Below are positions 1 through 9,127 of a stretch of DNA of 64,000 nucleotides, one piece after another. The notes under the pieces were generated by a model. That model ran no database searches. It saw nothing but the letters and a program-made list of their open reading frames with translations, and was not told the origin of the DNA. Position 1 is the stretch's first letter. Each line of letters opens with the position of its first letter. This stretch comes from Bradyrhizobium sp. ORS 285. Lineage in GTDB: Bacteria; Pseudomonadota; Alphaproteobacteria; Rhizobiales; Xanthobacteraceae. The translations under genes and the position numbers were made by a program. The stretch lies in NCBI RefSeq assembly GCF_900176205.1, contig NZ_LT859959.1, forward strand, positions 5,539,001 to 5,603,000. Direction: 5' to 3'.

Positions 1-1
1 G

Positions 2-400
2 CTGACCATCAATTTCGGCAATGGCGGCAGCCTGTCGCCCGAGGATCTGCTGCTGATCGACCATATCCGCAGGGAGCGTTCGATCCTCGGCGCGGCGCGC
101 GCGAGCGGCATCTCCTATCGCAAATGCTGGCTGATGGTCGATGCGCTCAATCGCACCTTCGAGACGCCGGTGTTCGAGACGCATCCTGGCCGACGTGGCG
201 GCGGCGCCGAGATCACGCCGTTCGGCGAGCGGCTGATCGCGCTGTATCAATCGATGCAACGACGCACGCGCACCGCCACGACGGCTGCGCTTACCGAGTT
301 GCAGAAGGCTACCGATCCCCACTATCAGAAGCGGGCCAGCGGCGCGGCCGAGGCAGCTCCGAAGGCCGAACCGCGCCGGGCCCGATCGCGACGCTCTTGA
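2..400 (+). CDS. ModE-family winged-helix regulator (5' partial)
   Basis: The reading frame enters from the left edge and ends with TGA at 400, leaving 132 visible residues. The visible part is the N-terminal winged-helix DNA-binding domain of ModE-type molybdate regulators: SPEDLLLIDHI, then the recognition segment GAARASGISYRKCW, then the wing with GRRGGGAEITPFGERLI. In E. coli ModE the same order is followed by two molybdate-binding Mop domains. Here the protein instead ends in a short basic tail, so this is the HTH-only form. Such proteins usually control molybdate uptake or molybdoenzyme genes; a xanthine dehydrogenase lies 29 kb away. Its last 92 bases overlap the 3' end of the convergent TOBE gene. 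The true start lies outside the window. Confidence 0.8.
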   Translation: MTINFGNGGSLSPEDLLLIDHIRRERSILGAARASGISYRKCWLMVDALNRTFETPVFETHPGRRGGGAEITPFGERLIALYQSMQRRTRTATTAALTELQKATDPHYQKRASGAAEAAPKAEPRRARSRRS

Positions 401-788
401 TCATCGCCCAGGCGGAGAGATCCGGCTCCAGCGCCAGCCGCTCGACGGACTCGAGCGTGACCAGCGCATGAAGCTTCGTTGAACCGAGATTGAAGGTGAC
501 GCGCACATAGGGCGGGTCGAGCGGCAGGATCTCTTCGATCCGGCCAGGCAGCCGATTGGTGATCGACACATCCATCGGGCGCGACAGCGCGATCGAGACG
601 TCGCGGGCTTCGATGGTCACGGAGACGCCGGCATCGACAGCGGCGTCGACCATCGGCACGCGCAGCTCGCCATCGGCGAAGAACAAGGTCGACATGCCGT
701 ATTGCGGATCATGTCGCAGCACCCGCGCCGGAACGGTCGTGCTGAGCACGATGGAGGAGGCTGACGAGGATGGGGACTGTGCGCTCAT
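309..788 (-). CDS. Detached ModC-type TOBE (molybdate-binding) domain protein
   Basis: This 159-residue protein matches only the C-terminal regulatory part of molybdate ABC ATPases (ModC). About residues 20-55 look like the post-ATPase linker, with the hallmark ARDVSIALSRP at about 61-71. A Mop/TOBE fold follows and ends in SVERLALEPDLSAWAMIKSV. No Walker A, signature or Walker B motif exists here or upstream, because serA ends 20 bases before its start. It may be a ModC remnant, a stand-alone molybdate sensor or a molybdate storage protein. It follows serA on the same strand and converges on the ModE-like gene, with a 92-base overlap. Either tail may therefore be an extension past the folded domain. 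The family is clear; the role is inferred. Confidence 0.7.
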   Translation of the reverse strand: MSAQSPSSSASSIVLSTTVPARVLRHDPQYGMSTLFFADGELRVPMVDAAVDAGVSVTIEARDVSIALSRPMDVSITNRLPGRIEEILPLDPPYVRVTFNLGSTKLHALVTLESVERLALEPDLSAWAMIKSVAIGPGAVRPSELPRPRRWPASDSGDR

Positions 789-807
789 CGACGTCAGCCT
801 TTCGCGC

Positions 808-2055
808 TCACGGCCGGTCGTGATCGTACAGCACGCGGACGCGGATGGTGCCTTCCACCGCCCGGAGCTCCGACAGCAGCTCCTCGCCCTCGCCGCCGAC
901 GACGTCGGTCTCGAGCACCACGTAGCCGACTTCGGGATCGGTCTGCAGATATTGCGCGAGGATGTTGATGTTGTGCCGTGCCACCGCCTCGTTGACTTGG
1001 CGCAGCACGCCGGGGACGTTGCGATGGACGTGGATGAAGCGCGTGCCGGTCGGACGCGCGGGCAATTGCACCTGGGGGAAGTTCACGGCGCCGAAGGTCG
1101 AGCCGACGTCGGAATAGTCGATCAGCTTGCGCGCGACCTCGCCGCCGATGCGGTCCTGCGCCTCCTCGGTGGAGCCGCCGACATGCGGGGTCAGGATCAC
1201 GTTGGGCAGGCCCTGCAGCGGCGACACGAAGGGATCGGCGTTCGAGGCCGGCTCGACCGGGAACACGTCGACTGCCGCGCCCGAGAGTTTGCCCTCGCGC
1301 AGCGCGCTCGCCAACGCATCGATGTCGACGACCGTGCCGCGCGAATTGTTGATCAGATAGGCGCCGTCCTTCATGTGCCGGATCTGGCGCTCGCCGATCA
1401 TGTTGGCGGTGGCGGGCGTCTCCGGCACGTGCAGCGAGACGACGTCGCTATTGGCCAGCAGCTCGTCCAGGCTCTCGACCGGCTCGGTATTGCCATGGCG
1501 CAGCTTGTCTGTGAGATCGAAGAAGATCACGCGCATGCCCATGGCTTCGGCAAGGTTCGACAGCTGCGAACCGATATTGCCGTAGCCGATGATGCCGAGC
1601 GTCTTGCCGCGCACCTCGCGGCTGCCATTGGCCGACTTGTCCCAGCCGCCGGCATGCGCCGACACCGAGCGCGGGAAGATCCGCCGCATCAGCATCACGA
1701 CCTCGGCGATCGTCAGCTCGGCGACGCTGCGGGTGTTCGAATAGGGCGCGTTGAAGACGGGGATGCCGAGCCGCTTGGCGGCGTCGAGATCGACCTGGTT
1801 GGTGCCGACCGAGAAGCAGCCGACGGCCATGAGCCGGTCGGCCGCCTGCAAGACATCGGCGGTCAGATGGGTCCGCGAGCGAATGCCGAGCATGTGCACG
1901 CCCGATAGCATGCGCTTCAATTCCGCCGAGCCGAGCGCCTTCGGCAGCCGTTCGACCTCGGTATAGCCGCTGGCCTCGAACATGCGAACGGCCGAGTCGT
2001 TCACGCCCTCCAGGAGCAGAACGCGGATCTTTTGCTTGGGCAGCGAGAGCGGCAT
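808..2055 (-). CDS. serA: D-3-phosphoglycerate dehydrogenase, ACT-domain type
   Basis: Catalyses NAD-dependent oxidation of 3-phosphoglycerate to 3-phosphohydroxypyruvate, the first step of serine synthesis, in the cytosol. The 415-residue length fits the short E. coli-type SerA. The order is an N-terminal substrate domain, an NAD-binding Rossmann region with GYGNIGSQ at about 157-164, NSRGTVVD carrying the catalytic Arg, the acidic residue in the VFPVEP region, and the catalytic His in TPHVGGST. A C-terminal ACT domain of about 75 residues (from RFIHVHRNVPGVLRQVNE) probably gives serine feedback inhibition. It starts with ATG at 2055 and faces the monooxygenase gene across a 287-base divergent gap. 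Confidence is high because every motif is intact. Confidence 0.93.
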   Translation of the reverse strand: MPLSLPKQKIRVLLLEGVNDSAVRMFEASGYTEVERLPKALGSAELKRMLSGVHMLGIRSRTHLTADVLQAADRLMAVGCFSVGTNQVDLDAAKRLGIPVFNAPYSNTRSVAELTIAEVVMLMRRIFPRSVSAHAGGWDKSANGSREVRGKTLGIIGYGNIGSQLSNLAEAMGMRVIFFDLTDKLRHGNTEPVESLDELLANSDVVSLHVPETPATANMIGERQIRHMKDGAYLINNSRGTVVDIDALASALREGKLSGAAVDVFPVEPASNADPFVSPLQGLPNVILTPHVGGSTEEAQDRIGGEVARKLIDYSDVGSTFGAVNFPQVQLPARPTGTRFIHVHRNVPGVLRQVNEAVARHNINILAQYLQTDPEVGYVVLETDVVGGEGEELLSELRAVEGTIRVRVLYDHDRP

Positions 2056-2342
2056 GGGCCTGGCCTGATCAATCGTGGATGTGGCGTAGTGTAGCGGTTG
2101 TTACAGTCGCGATACGTTGAAACTTGGTGAATGCGCCGCGACACGAGCGCTTTCTGTCGCTTTCTCAGGGTCTTGTCTACTCCGCAACGGCGTTTTGATC
2201 GGCGATGCAAAATCAGCGCCTGGCATAACGAATTCAGTCGCCTCTTGCGGCGCAACAACCGCAGATCGTTGTTTTGTGTGCTGACAAACCAAACGAGCAA
2301 GGCTAGCCTTCCCAGCAATCATAAAATCATCGGGAGGTCAGC

Positions 2343-4997
2343 ATGTCAGACGGTCTGGTCGAGGCACGCGCACAGGAATCGACTCACGGCGAAGCTCAGA
2401 CGGTGGACGTTGCCGTCGTCGGCGCCGGGTTCGCAGGGTTGTACCTGCTGCATCGGTTGCGCAAGGCGGGTTTCTCCACGGTCGCGCTCGACACTGCCAA
2501 TGATGTGGGCGGCACCTGGTACTGGAACCGCTATCCCGGCGCGCGCTGTGACATCCAGACCGTCGACTACGGCTACACGTTCGATCCGGAGCTCGAAACT
2601 GCCTGGCAATGGTCGGAGAGATACGCCACCCAGCCGGAGATCCTGCGCTATCTCGGCTTCGTCGCCGATCGCTACGACCTGCGCCGCGACATCCGCTTCG
2701 GCACCCGCGTGCTCGGCGCCTCCTGGGATGAAGGCCAAGAGCGCTGGCTGCTGACGACCGACAACGGCCCTGCCGTGTCCTGCCGCCACTACATCATGGC
2801 CACCGGCTGCCTGTCGCAGCCGAAGCCGCCGGAAATCGACGGCGTGCATGACTTCAAGGGCGAGATCTACTTCACCGGCCGCTGGCCGCATGACGGAGTC
2901 GATCTCCGCGGCAAGCGCGTCGCCGTGATCGGCACCGGCTCGTCCGCGATCCAGTCGATCCCGATCATCGCCGAGCAGGCGGCGCAACTGACCGTGTTCC
3001 AGCGCACGCCGAACTTCGCGCTCCCCGCGCATAACGGCCCGCTGCCGGCGGATCGTGCCGCGCAGCTCGCGCAGGATCGCGCCGGCCTGCGCGAGCAGGC
3101 GCGCTGGTCGATGACCGGCGTGCCGATCCCGCCGGCCACCGAATTCAGCTGGGCACTGAGCGATGCCGAGCGCCGCGAACGTTTCGAGAAGATGTGGGCG
3201 TCGGGCGATCTCGTCGGCATGCTGACCCAGCTCTGGGCCGATCAGGGCGTCGACGCCGATGGCAATGCGCTGCTCGCCGATCTCATCCGCGAGAAGATCC
3301 GGGAGATCGTCAAGGACCCCGAGACGGCCGAGGCGCTCACGCCTCACGATCATCCGTTCGGCGCCAAGCGTCCGTGCCTCGACACCAACTACTACGCGAC
3401 CTTCAACCGCCCGAACGTGACGCTGGTGAACCTGCGCAAGGAGCCGATCGCGTCGATCACCACTGGCGCCATCAAGACCGACAAGCGCAGCTTCGACGTC
3501 GACGTCATCGTGTTCGCGACCGGCTTCGACGCCATGACCGGCGCGATCCGCGCGATTCATCCGATCAAGGGCCGCGGCGGCAAGTCGCTCGACGCCAGCT
3601 GGGCGAATGGCCCGGAGACCTATCTCGGTCTCACCGTCGCCGGCTTCCCCAATCTTTTCCTGATCACCGGTCCCGGCAGCCCATCCGTGCTGTCCAACAT
3701 GGCGGTGTCGATCGAGCAGCATGTCGACTTCGTCGTCGAGCGCCTGGCCGCGATGCGCGACGCCGGCTTCACGACGATCGAGCCGACCGAGAAGGCGCAG
3801 GACGGCTGGATGCGCCACATGGCGGACTGTTCGACCGTCACGCTGCACCGGCTCGCCAACACCTGGTACACGGGCGCCAACGTGCCGGGCAAGCCGCAGA
3901 CGCTGATGCCCTACACCGGCGGCGTGGGGCCGTATCGCGGCATCTGCAACGAGGTCGTGAAGCGCGGCATGCTCGGCTTCAAGCTCACGGGGCCGGACGG
4001 CGCGACACAGTGCAACGACGGCGAGATCGTGAAACTGCAGCCGGATGTCCGGCTGGTGCTGAACATGCTCACCGAGATGAACCTGCCGCCGATCGAATCG
4101 ATGGGCGCGCAGGGCGCGCGCGACTTCATCGCCGAATTCAACAAGGCCCGGCCGCCGGGCCGCCCCGTCGGCGAGGTCAAGGACGGCACGCTGCCAGGCG
4201 CCGACGGCCCCCTCGCCTACCGCCTTTACCGGCCAGCCACGCCCGGGCCGCATCCGATCGTCGTGTACTTCCATGGCGGCGGCTGGGTGCTCGGGGACGA
4301 GCAGTCGGACGATCCGTTCTGTCGCGACCTATGCCGCCGCTCCAACATGATCTTCGTCAGCGTGAACTACCGCCACGCGCCGGAGCACCGCTTCCCCGCC
4401 GCGGCCGAAGATGGCTATGCCGCGGCGAAATGGGTCTCCGAGCACGCGGCAGAGCTCGGCGGCCGCGAGGGGCCGGTGCTGGTCGCGGGCTGGAGCGCCG
4501 GCGGCAACATCGCCGCGGTCACCTGCCAGTTGGCGCGCGACCGCGGTGGGCCCGCGATCGGCGGTCAGCTCCTGGTGTGTCCGGTGACGGATTGCAGCTT
4601 CGATCGTTCGTCCTACACCGAGAACGGGGCCGGCTACTTCCTCACACGCGGGCTGATGTACTGGTTCTGGGACATCTACTGCTCGCCGGCGGATCGTACC
4701 GACCCGCGCGTCTCGCCGCTGCGCGGCCAGCTGAAGGGATTGCCGCCGGCCTACATCGTCACCTGCGAGTTCGATCCGCTGCGTGACGAGGGCATCGCCT
4801 ATGCCGAGGCCCTGTCGGCCGCCGGTGTGCCGGTCGGCCAGCTCAAGGCGCGCGGCCATTTCCACTCGTCGTTCACGATGGTGGACGTGGTCATCACCGG
4901 CGTCGGCGGCCGCATCCAGATGGCCGAGGCGCTGCAGGCATTCACACAGTCCGCGGATGACAGCAGCGCGCCGGAGATCAACGCCGCCGCGAGCTAG
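2343..4997 (+). CDS. Baeyer-Villiger monooxygenase fused to an alpha/beta-hydrolase (esterase)
   Basis: An 884-residue bifunctional enzyme. Residues 1 to about 560 form a type I Baeyer-Villiger monooxygenase: FAD motif GAGFAG at 27-32, [15 protein letters not shown] at 56-70, NADPH motif GTGSSA at 197-202, and [10 protein letters not shown] near 345. Residues about 600-870 form a hormone-sensitive-lipase-type hydrolase: oxyanion motif HGGGW at 644-648, nucleophile S718 in GWSAGG, D811 or D815, and H839. Known chemistry: the oxygenase turns a ketone into an ester or lactone, and an esterase then opens it, so the fusion could channel the product. The fingerprint normally written FxGxxxHxxxWP reads [12 protein letters not shown], with Phe177 in place of His. 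A GGGAGG Shine-Dalgarno precedes the ATG. The substrate is unknown. The gene stands alone and its stop overlaps the convergent FUSC stop by 4 bases. Confidence 0.9.
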   Translation: MSDGLVEARAQESTHGEAQTVDVAVVGAGFAGLYLLHRLRKAGFSTVALDTANDVGGTWYWNRYPGARCDIQTVDYGYTFDPELETAWQWSERYATQPEILRYLGFVADRYDLRRDIRFGTRVLGASWDEGQERWLLTTDNGPAVSCRHYIMATGCLSQPKPPEIDGVHDFKGEIYFTGRWPHDGVDLRGKRVAVIGTGSSAIQSIPIIAEQAAQLTVFQRTPNFALPAHNGPLPADRAAQLAQDRAGLREQARWSMTGVPIPPATEFSWALSDAERRERFEKMWASGDLVGMLTQLWADQGVDADGNALLADLIREKIREIVKDPETAEALTPHDHPFGAKRPCLDTNYYATFNRPNVTLVNLRKEPIASITTGAIKTDKRSFDVDVIVFATGFDAMTGAIRAIHPIKGRGGKSLDASWANGPETYLGLTVAGFPNLFLITGPGSPSVLSNMAVSIEQHVDFVVERLAAMRDAGFTTIEPTEKAQDGWMRHMADCSTVTLHRLANTWYTGANVPGKPQTLMPYTGGVGPYRGICNEVVKRGMLGFKLTGPDGATQCNDGEIVKLQPDVRLVLNMLTEMNLPPIESMGAQGARDFIAEFNKARPPGRPVGEVKDGTLPGADGPLAYRLYRPATPGPHPIVVYFHGGGWVLGDEQSDDPFCRDLCRRSNMIFVSVNYRHAPEHRFPAAAEDGYAAAKWVSEHAAELGGREGPVLVAGWSAGGNIAAVTCQLARDRGGPAIGGQLLVCPVTDCSFDRSSYTENGAGYFLTRGLMYWFWDIYCSPADRTDPRVSPLRGQLKGLPPAYIVTCEFDPLRDEGIAYAEALSAAGVPVGQLKARGHFHSSFTMVDVVITGVGGRIQMAEALQAFTQSADDSSAPEINAAAS

Positions 4998-6892
4998 CGC
5001 GCGTCGACGGCCGTCTTGCGAAAGGCTGCCGGGCGTTCGGCGAGCTTTGCCGCCGCCTGCGCCAGGACCGTCGTGCCGCTGGCCATCTCGGCCGGCAGCC
5101 GGCGGGCCATTGCGAGCAAGGCACGCGCGGCGCGCACCGGGTCCGTGCCGATCCGGTGCAGCCGCTCCAGCGTCGCCGCGCAGCGCCGCTTGACACCGGG
5201 CGACGGCGCGCATGCGACAAACTCGCCGAGCTGCTCGACGGCCTGTCCGACGTACAGCAACGCCAGCGCATCCTCGGCGAGGCGCGGCGTCGGATACGCG
5301 GCGCGTTCACCCCAATAGACGGCGAGCAGAACGCGATGATGCAGCAGCGCGCGCCATTGCTTGCGGCGGTCCGACTGCAGGGCAGTGGCCGCGAGATGTT
5401 CGAGATCGTCGATCATCGCATATCTGACGGCCTCGTAGCGGCGGCGACTATCGACCGGATAGATCAGGCTGAAGGCGATCAACCCGACCACCGGGCCTGC
5501 GACCACCGCGAGACTGGCCATCAGCGAATGTTCGAAGGTCATGGTCTGCGGCCAGCTCGGCTGCAGCATCAGCAGCAGCACCATGTTGACGTCGAACGCC
5601 AGGCGCTGGGTCAGGCGATGCGACGACAGCGGCGCACCGAGCAGGATGAAGGGCACCATCGCCAGAACCGCACCGAGCGATCCCCCGACATAGGGCCAGA
5701 CCAGCCAGCGGCAGATCAAGGCGAGGCCCACACCGAGCACCTGTCCGGCGAGCACGTGAGGCAGGATGGCCGCCGGCTTCTCGAAGGTCGAGAACACCGA
5801 CAGCATGATCGCCGTTCCCAGCATCATGAAGCCGCCCATGTCCCAGCCGGTCACGAGCCAGACCAGGCCGGTCGCCAGCATCGCGACGAGGGCGCGCAGC
5901 ATCGCGCGGCGCGCCAGCATCCAATCGCGATGCAGGAGCGGCTCTGCAGCAGGGTCTCTGTCGAGATCATCCAGGCTGCTCGTGGCTGCGGCCAGATCGT
6001 TCAGGACTGATGTCAGTGACCCCTGCGGATGTGTAGCGGCCGCAGCCTCGTACAAGCGCTGCAGCGCCAGCGCGGACGATCCGCAGTCGGAGAGCTTCGT
6101 GTCTGCCACCTGGTCGACGAGCGTTGCGTCACTTGCGCGACTGTCGTCCGAACGCAGCCACAGCACGGCCGAGACCTGCGCGGCCAAGACGGCGCGGACC
6201 TTGCGAACCAGCCGCCGCCGATAACGTGAGCCCGCACCATGCAGGTCGAGCTGACCCTCGAGCGCGGAGATATCCGAGAGGATCGAACGCTGCTCATTCT
6301 CCGAGACCGGCGCTCCCGTGAGCCGCGCCACGATGTCGGCGATCAGTCGCGCGTTGAGATGCCGTACTTTCTCCAGCACCGACACATCGTCGCCGGGCGC
6401 GGCGAACAGCAAGCCGACAATTAGCGCGGCCAGAATGCCGACACCGACGGTCAGCACGCGGTCGGTCCCCAGCGCCAGCACATGCTCGGGATGGGCTGCG
6501 TCGAGCAGCGCCACCATCGCCGCCGAATAGCCGGAGAGGATCGCGGCATAGGACGCGTAGCCCCGAACGAGATTGCCGGCGAAGGCGCACAGGCCGATCC
6601 AAAGCGAGATGCCGATCACGAGCGTCATCGGGTCGCCGCGCGCGACGCGCATCAACGCGAGGCCGAACAGCACACCGATGATTGTGCCGGCAAGCCGGGC
6701 CGCGCTCTTTTCCAGAAGATGTCCGCGCAGCGGCTGCGAGGCCGCCCACACTGTCATTCCCGCCCATTGCGGGTGCTCCAATCCGGCCAACCAGGCCAAC
6801 AGCAGCGCGAGGCAGGCGGCGATCGCCGTGCGAAAGCCGAATACCAGCTTGGCTCCGTCGAAGCCGAGCCGCGACGTGGTTGGCGCATTCAT
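4994..6892 (-). CDS. FUSC-family membrane protein (aromatic acid or drug efflux type)
   Basis: A 632-residue inner-membrane protein with the FUSC/AaeB layout. A first bundle of about six membrane helices (residues 18-165) is followed by a cytoplasmic helical region (about 170-330), a second bundle (about 335-480) and a soluble C-terminal domain. The hallmark [15 protein letters not shown] follows the first helix. E. coli AaeB of this family exports hydroxybenzoic acids with a periplasmic partner AaeA; no such HlyD-type partner is present here. The start ATG overlaps the stop of the MarR gene by 4 bases (ATGA), so the two are translated as one operon and the pump is probably controlled by that repressor. 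The substrate is not deducible. Confidence 0.85.
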   Translation of the reverse strand: MNAPTTSRLGFDGAKLVFGFRTAIAACLALLLAWLAGLEHPQWAGMTVWAASQPLRGHLLEKSAARLAGTIIGVLFGLALMRVARGDPMTLVIGISLWIGLCAFAGNLVRGYASYAAILSGYSAAMVALLDAAHPEHVLALGTDRVLTVGVGILAALIVGLLFAAPGDDVSVLEKVRHLNARLIADIVARLTGAPVSENEQRSILSDISALEGQLDLHGAGSRYRRRLVRKVRAVLAAQVSAVLWLRSDDSRASDATLVDQVADTKLSDCGSSALALQRLYEAAAATHPQGSLTSVLNDLAAATSSLDDLDRDPAAEPLLHRDWMLARRAMLRALVAMLATGLVWLVTGWDMGGFMMLGTAIMLSVFSTFEKPAAILPHVLAGQVLGVGLALICRWLVWPYVGGSLGAVLAMVPFILLGAPLSSHRLTQRLAFDVNMVLLLMLQPSWPQTMTFEHSLMASLAVVAGPVVGLIAFSLIYPVDSRRRYEAVRYAMIDDLEHLAATALQSDRRKQWRALLHHRVLLAVYWGERAAYPTPRLAEDALALLYVGQAVEQLGEFVACAPSPGVKRRCAATLERLHRIGTDPVRAARALLAMARRLPAEMASGTTVLAQAAAKLAERPAAFRKTAVDAR

Positions 6893-7344
6893 TCCTGATC
6901 GTCTCCTTCGCCGAGCCGCTGCTCGATCCGGGCAAACATGTCGAGCGTCGCCTGCAGGCGCGTGTCGTCGATATCCTGGAGCATCTCGCTCTCGGCCTCC
7001 TGGAGGACGCGATAGACTGATCTCAGCATCCGCCTGCCGTTGGTGGTGAGAAACACCAGCCGCGAGCGGCGATCGCTCGGCGATATCCGCCGTTCGATCA
7101 GGCCGCGCTCGCCAAGCAGGTCGAGCAGACGCACCAGGCTCGAGCCGTCGATGCCGCAGCGCGCCGCCAGCTCATTCTGGCTGATGCCGTCGCCCAAGCG
7201 GTCGAGATGCACCAGCGGCGGCCAGGCCGCATCCGACAGGCCGAGCGCCCCCATCCGCTCGTCGAGCGCCCGCCGCCAACGGCGGGCGAGCCCGACCAGC
7301 GCGAAGCCAAAACGGAGACGGGCGGTGGACGGAGGAGACGCCAT
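6889..7344 (-). CDS. MarR-family transcriptional regulator
   Basis: A winged-helix repressor of 151 residues. The core reads DRLGDGISQNELAARCGIDGSSLVRLLDLLGERGLIERRISPSDRRSRLVFLT when taken in segments, and ends in the wing RRISPSDRRSRLVFLT and a C-terminal dimerisation helix. I place the start at the ATG at 7344 because GGAGG sits just upstream of it. An in-frame TTG at 7365 would add seven residues but would run into the palindrome at 7364-7389. The gene overlaps the downstream FUSC gene by 4 bases, so it most likely represses its own operon and releases DNA when a phenolic or similar ligand binds. The ligand is unknown. Confidence 0.88.
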   Translation of the reverse strand: MASPPSTARLRFGFALVGLARRWRRALDERMGALGLSDAAWPPLVHLDRLGDGISQNELAARCGIDGSSLVRLLDLLGERGLIERRISPSDRRSRLVFLTTNGRRMLRSVYRVLQEAESEMLQDIDDTRLQATLDMFARIEQRLGEGDDQE

Positions 7345-7363
7345 GCCTCCATTCACTTGAGGC

Positions 7364-7389
7364 AAAATTATTTGAATTCAATCTATTTT
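7364..7389. promoter_or_regulatory. Probable MarR operator palindrome
   Basis: A 26-bp inverted repeat with perfect core TTGAATTCAA. The half-sites AAAATTATTTGAA and TTCAATCTATTTT match at 10 of 13 positions when folded. It lies about 20 bp before the marR start codon, where an autorepressor would bind. It is strikingly AT-rich compared with its surroundings. MarR proteins typically bind such 16-26 bp palindromes; the assignment to this regulator is inferred from position. Confidence 0.65.
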
Positions 7390-7549
7390 GTGAGGCGGCG
7401 GGCGCCGAGCTGCTCCGCGTTCGGCGCATGGGCACGTGGCCACGCGATGGGGACGCCGGCCAACGCCGATCCTGATGATGAACGTCGAGCGCACCGGCCC
7501 GGTCGGCCGCTGCAGGTGTTCACGCGGGAGGACGGCGGGTTGGGGGAGA

Positions 7550-8050
7550 TCAACGCCGGGGCGAGTTGGCGAGCGGCTCACGTCCCTGCAGATCGGGCTC
7601 CGATCGGCTCATGGCCCTGCGTGCCGCAGTGACGCGGAGCTTGCGCCTGATCCACCACGCGCTCACCGCGACCGTGAACCAAGCCGCCGTCGCCGCGACA
7701 AAGGCGATCGCGACACCGGATCGGACCAGCGCGGAGAACAATGCAGCAAAAGCGAGCAGGCCGATGCTGCCGAGCGCCGCGCCCGCGGTGTCGAGCGCCG
7801 CTGCTTCGCGTCCGCGCCGCTCGCCGGTCAGTCCCTCCTGGCGCTTGCGCCTGATCTCATGGGTCTCGATCAAGGTCACGCTGGCGCAGAAGATCGCCGG
7901 CAGCGCGAGAAAGAGGCCGCCGATCGCAGCACCGAAGCCCTTAGCGATCAGTCCCGTTACGACCGTCGCCGCGCCGCCGAGCGCGAAGCGGACCACATAT
8001 TCATGCCACTTGCCGTCCTTCAGCGATGATGGAGACAAGCGGATCAGCAT
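7550..8050 (-). CDS. DUF3147-type membrane protein (second of pair)
   Basis: A 166-residue protein starting at the ATG at 8050 (MLIRLSPSSLKDGKWHEYV). It opens with the charged segment SSLKDGKWHEYVVRFALGG and has about four membrane helices: GGAATVVTGLIAKGFGAAIGG, LFLALPAIFCASVTLI, a charged loop rich in Arg and Glu (IETHEIRRKRQEG), then two more helices and a basic tail. It is similar in type to the preceding gene. The start codon shares one base with that gene's stop (TGATG), indicating translational coupling. Function unknown; proteins of this family are small integral membrane proteins without a described activity. It is the last gene of the PAP2 operon. Confidence 0.75.
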   Translation of the reverse strand: MLIRLSPSSLKDGKWHEYVVRFALGGAATVVTGLIAKGFGAAIGGLFLALPAIFCASVTLIETHEIRRKRQEGLTGERRGREAAALDTAGAALGSIGLLAFAALFSALVRSGVAIAFVAATAAWFTVAVSAWWIRRKLRVTAARRAMSRSEPDLQGREPLANSPRR

Positions 8051-8397
8051 CACGCGCCTCCGGAGAAGATCGCTTGCAGCCCGAACGCGGCGACCAGCCA
8101 CACCACGGTCGCAAGCAGGCTCGCCGTGAGCGCGCGCAGATGAAGTCGCATCAAAAGCTGACACACGGTCACGCTGTAGAGACAGAGCGCGACGGCGCCG
8201 AACATCATCGAACGGCTCTGGACGGCGGCATAGGCCGCGCCATGCGTCACCACGGCAACGCCGAGTGTCGCCAGAGCTACCGACGGCGCGGCGCCGAACA
8301 AGCCGGCAAAACTCTTCGGACGCAGCACATCGCCGATCATGGCGAAGGCCGAGACGATGACGCCGCCGACCACAAAGCGAATGAGATATTCGGTCAT
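8050..8397 (-). CDS. DUF3147-type membrane protein (first of pair)
   Basis: A 115-residue, four-helix membrane protein beginning MTEYLIRFVVGGVIVSAFAM. It has the DUF3147 pattern of a short polar start, a Gly-rich first helix, and a second helix after LRPKSFAGLFGAAPSVAL. Its start overlaps the stop of the PAP2 phosphatase by 4 bases and its stop overlaps the next start by one base. The three genes therefore form a single coupled operon. The two DUF3147 proteins may act as a heterodimeric pair, as do other twin short membrane proteins; this is inference from adjacency. No catalytic motif is visible. Confidence 0.75.
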   Translation of the reverse strand: MTEYLIRFVVGGVIVSAFAMIGDVLRPKSFAGLFGAAPSVALATLGVAVVTHGAAYAAVQSRSMMFGAVALCLYSVTVCQLLMRLHLRALTASLLATVVWLVAAFGLQAIFSGGA

Positions 8398-9023
8398 GTG
8401 GGACTGGCTCCGTCCTGCCCATAACCGGTCCACAGGCGCAGCCCGCGTTCGACCAGAGCCCCCATCAGGAATCCCGCGGCGACATCGCTGGCCCAATGCG
8501 CCAGGATGAGGATGCGCGTGGCGCAAAGGCCGAGTGCGATGCTCCTCAGTCCAATCCGCACCGGAGCCGGCAGCGTGCTCGCGCCCGAGTACAGCGCTCC
8601 CATATGCAGCGCGTGCCCTGACGGGAAGGCATCCTCCGCGCGCCCTGACAGCTGCACGCCGTCGAGATGACCTCGCAACGTCTCACGGTCCGGCCGCGTC
8701 TGGTTGAACACCGATTTCATCACATGCGGCAGCGCCGACACGGCAACGGTGACGAGAAGTGCGTGGTTCGCAGCGCGTTGAACCGAGCGGGCTTGGCCGC
8801 GGCTGATGATCCATCCGACCGCGCTCAGCGCCAGCCAGACCTTTTCATCCGCGCCCCATGACAGACCGCGCCCGAGCGTTTGAACGGACGGCACGGTCGC
8901 GCGTGCCGCAAAATCCGCGATCGTCCGGTCGATCTTGGTCGGCTTCACGCGGATCGTGGCACGGAGACCCGGCGGTTTCGATCGCGTCGGCGGGGTGAGG
9001 CTTCTTCCGATCGTGCTGTGCAT
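8394..9023 (-). CDS. PAP2-family membrane phosphatase
   Basis: A 209-residue integral membrane phosphatase. All three signature motifs are intact: K103-x6-R110-P111 (KSVFNQTRP), P134-S-G-H137, and R170-x5-H176-x3-D180. H137 and H176 would be the phospho-acceptor and nucleophile partner. Family members remove phosphate from lipid phosphates such as phosphatidic acid or undecaprenyl diphosphate at the periplasmic face. About four or five membrane helices are visible. The ATG at 9023 has no strong Shine-Dalgarno, so a slightly later start is possible. It heads the operon with two DUF3147 proteins, suggesting a role in membrane lipid metabolism; the exact substrate is not clear. Confidence 0.85.
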   Translation of the reverse strand: MHSTIGRSLTPPTRSKPPGLRATIRVKPTKIDRTIADFAARATVPSVQTLGRGLSWGADEKVWLALSAVGWIISRGQARSVQRAANHALLVTVAVSALPHVMKSVFNQTRPDRETLRGHLDGVQLSGRAEDAFPSGHALHMGALYSGASTLPAPVRIGLRSIALGLCATRILILAHWASDVAAGFLMGALVERGLRLWTGYGQDGASPT

Positions 9024-9127
9024 TGCCGTGACGCTGAGAGAACAAACACAAGTTCCTTTTCAACGCCGAAGGCCTATACCAGTTTCATAAATACGTCACG
9101 GAACCGTCATGTAGGAGCATGGGCCAC

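Noticed and set aside
2254..2273. AACAAC/GTTGTT inverted repeat upstream of the monooxygenase gene as an operator
   Set aside because: Only six bases per arm and no regulator gene adjacent; it may be chance.
9030..9056. GGAAC and CGTC as an EcfG promoter for the PAP2 operon
   Set aside because: The spacing is 18 bases and the -10 is CGTC rather than CGTT; the start point would fall on the start codon.
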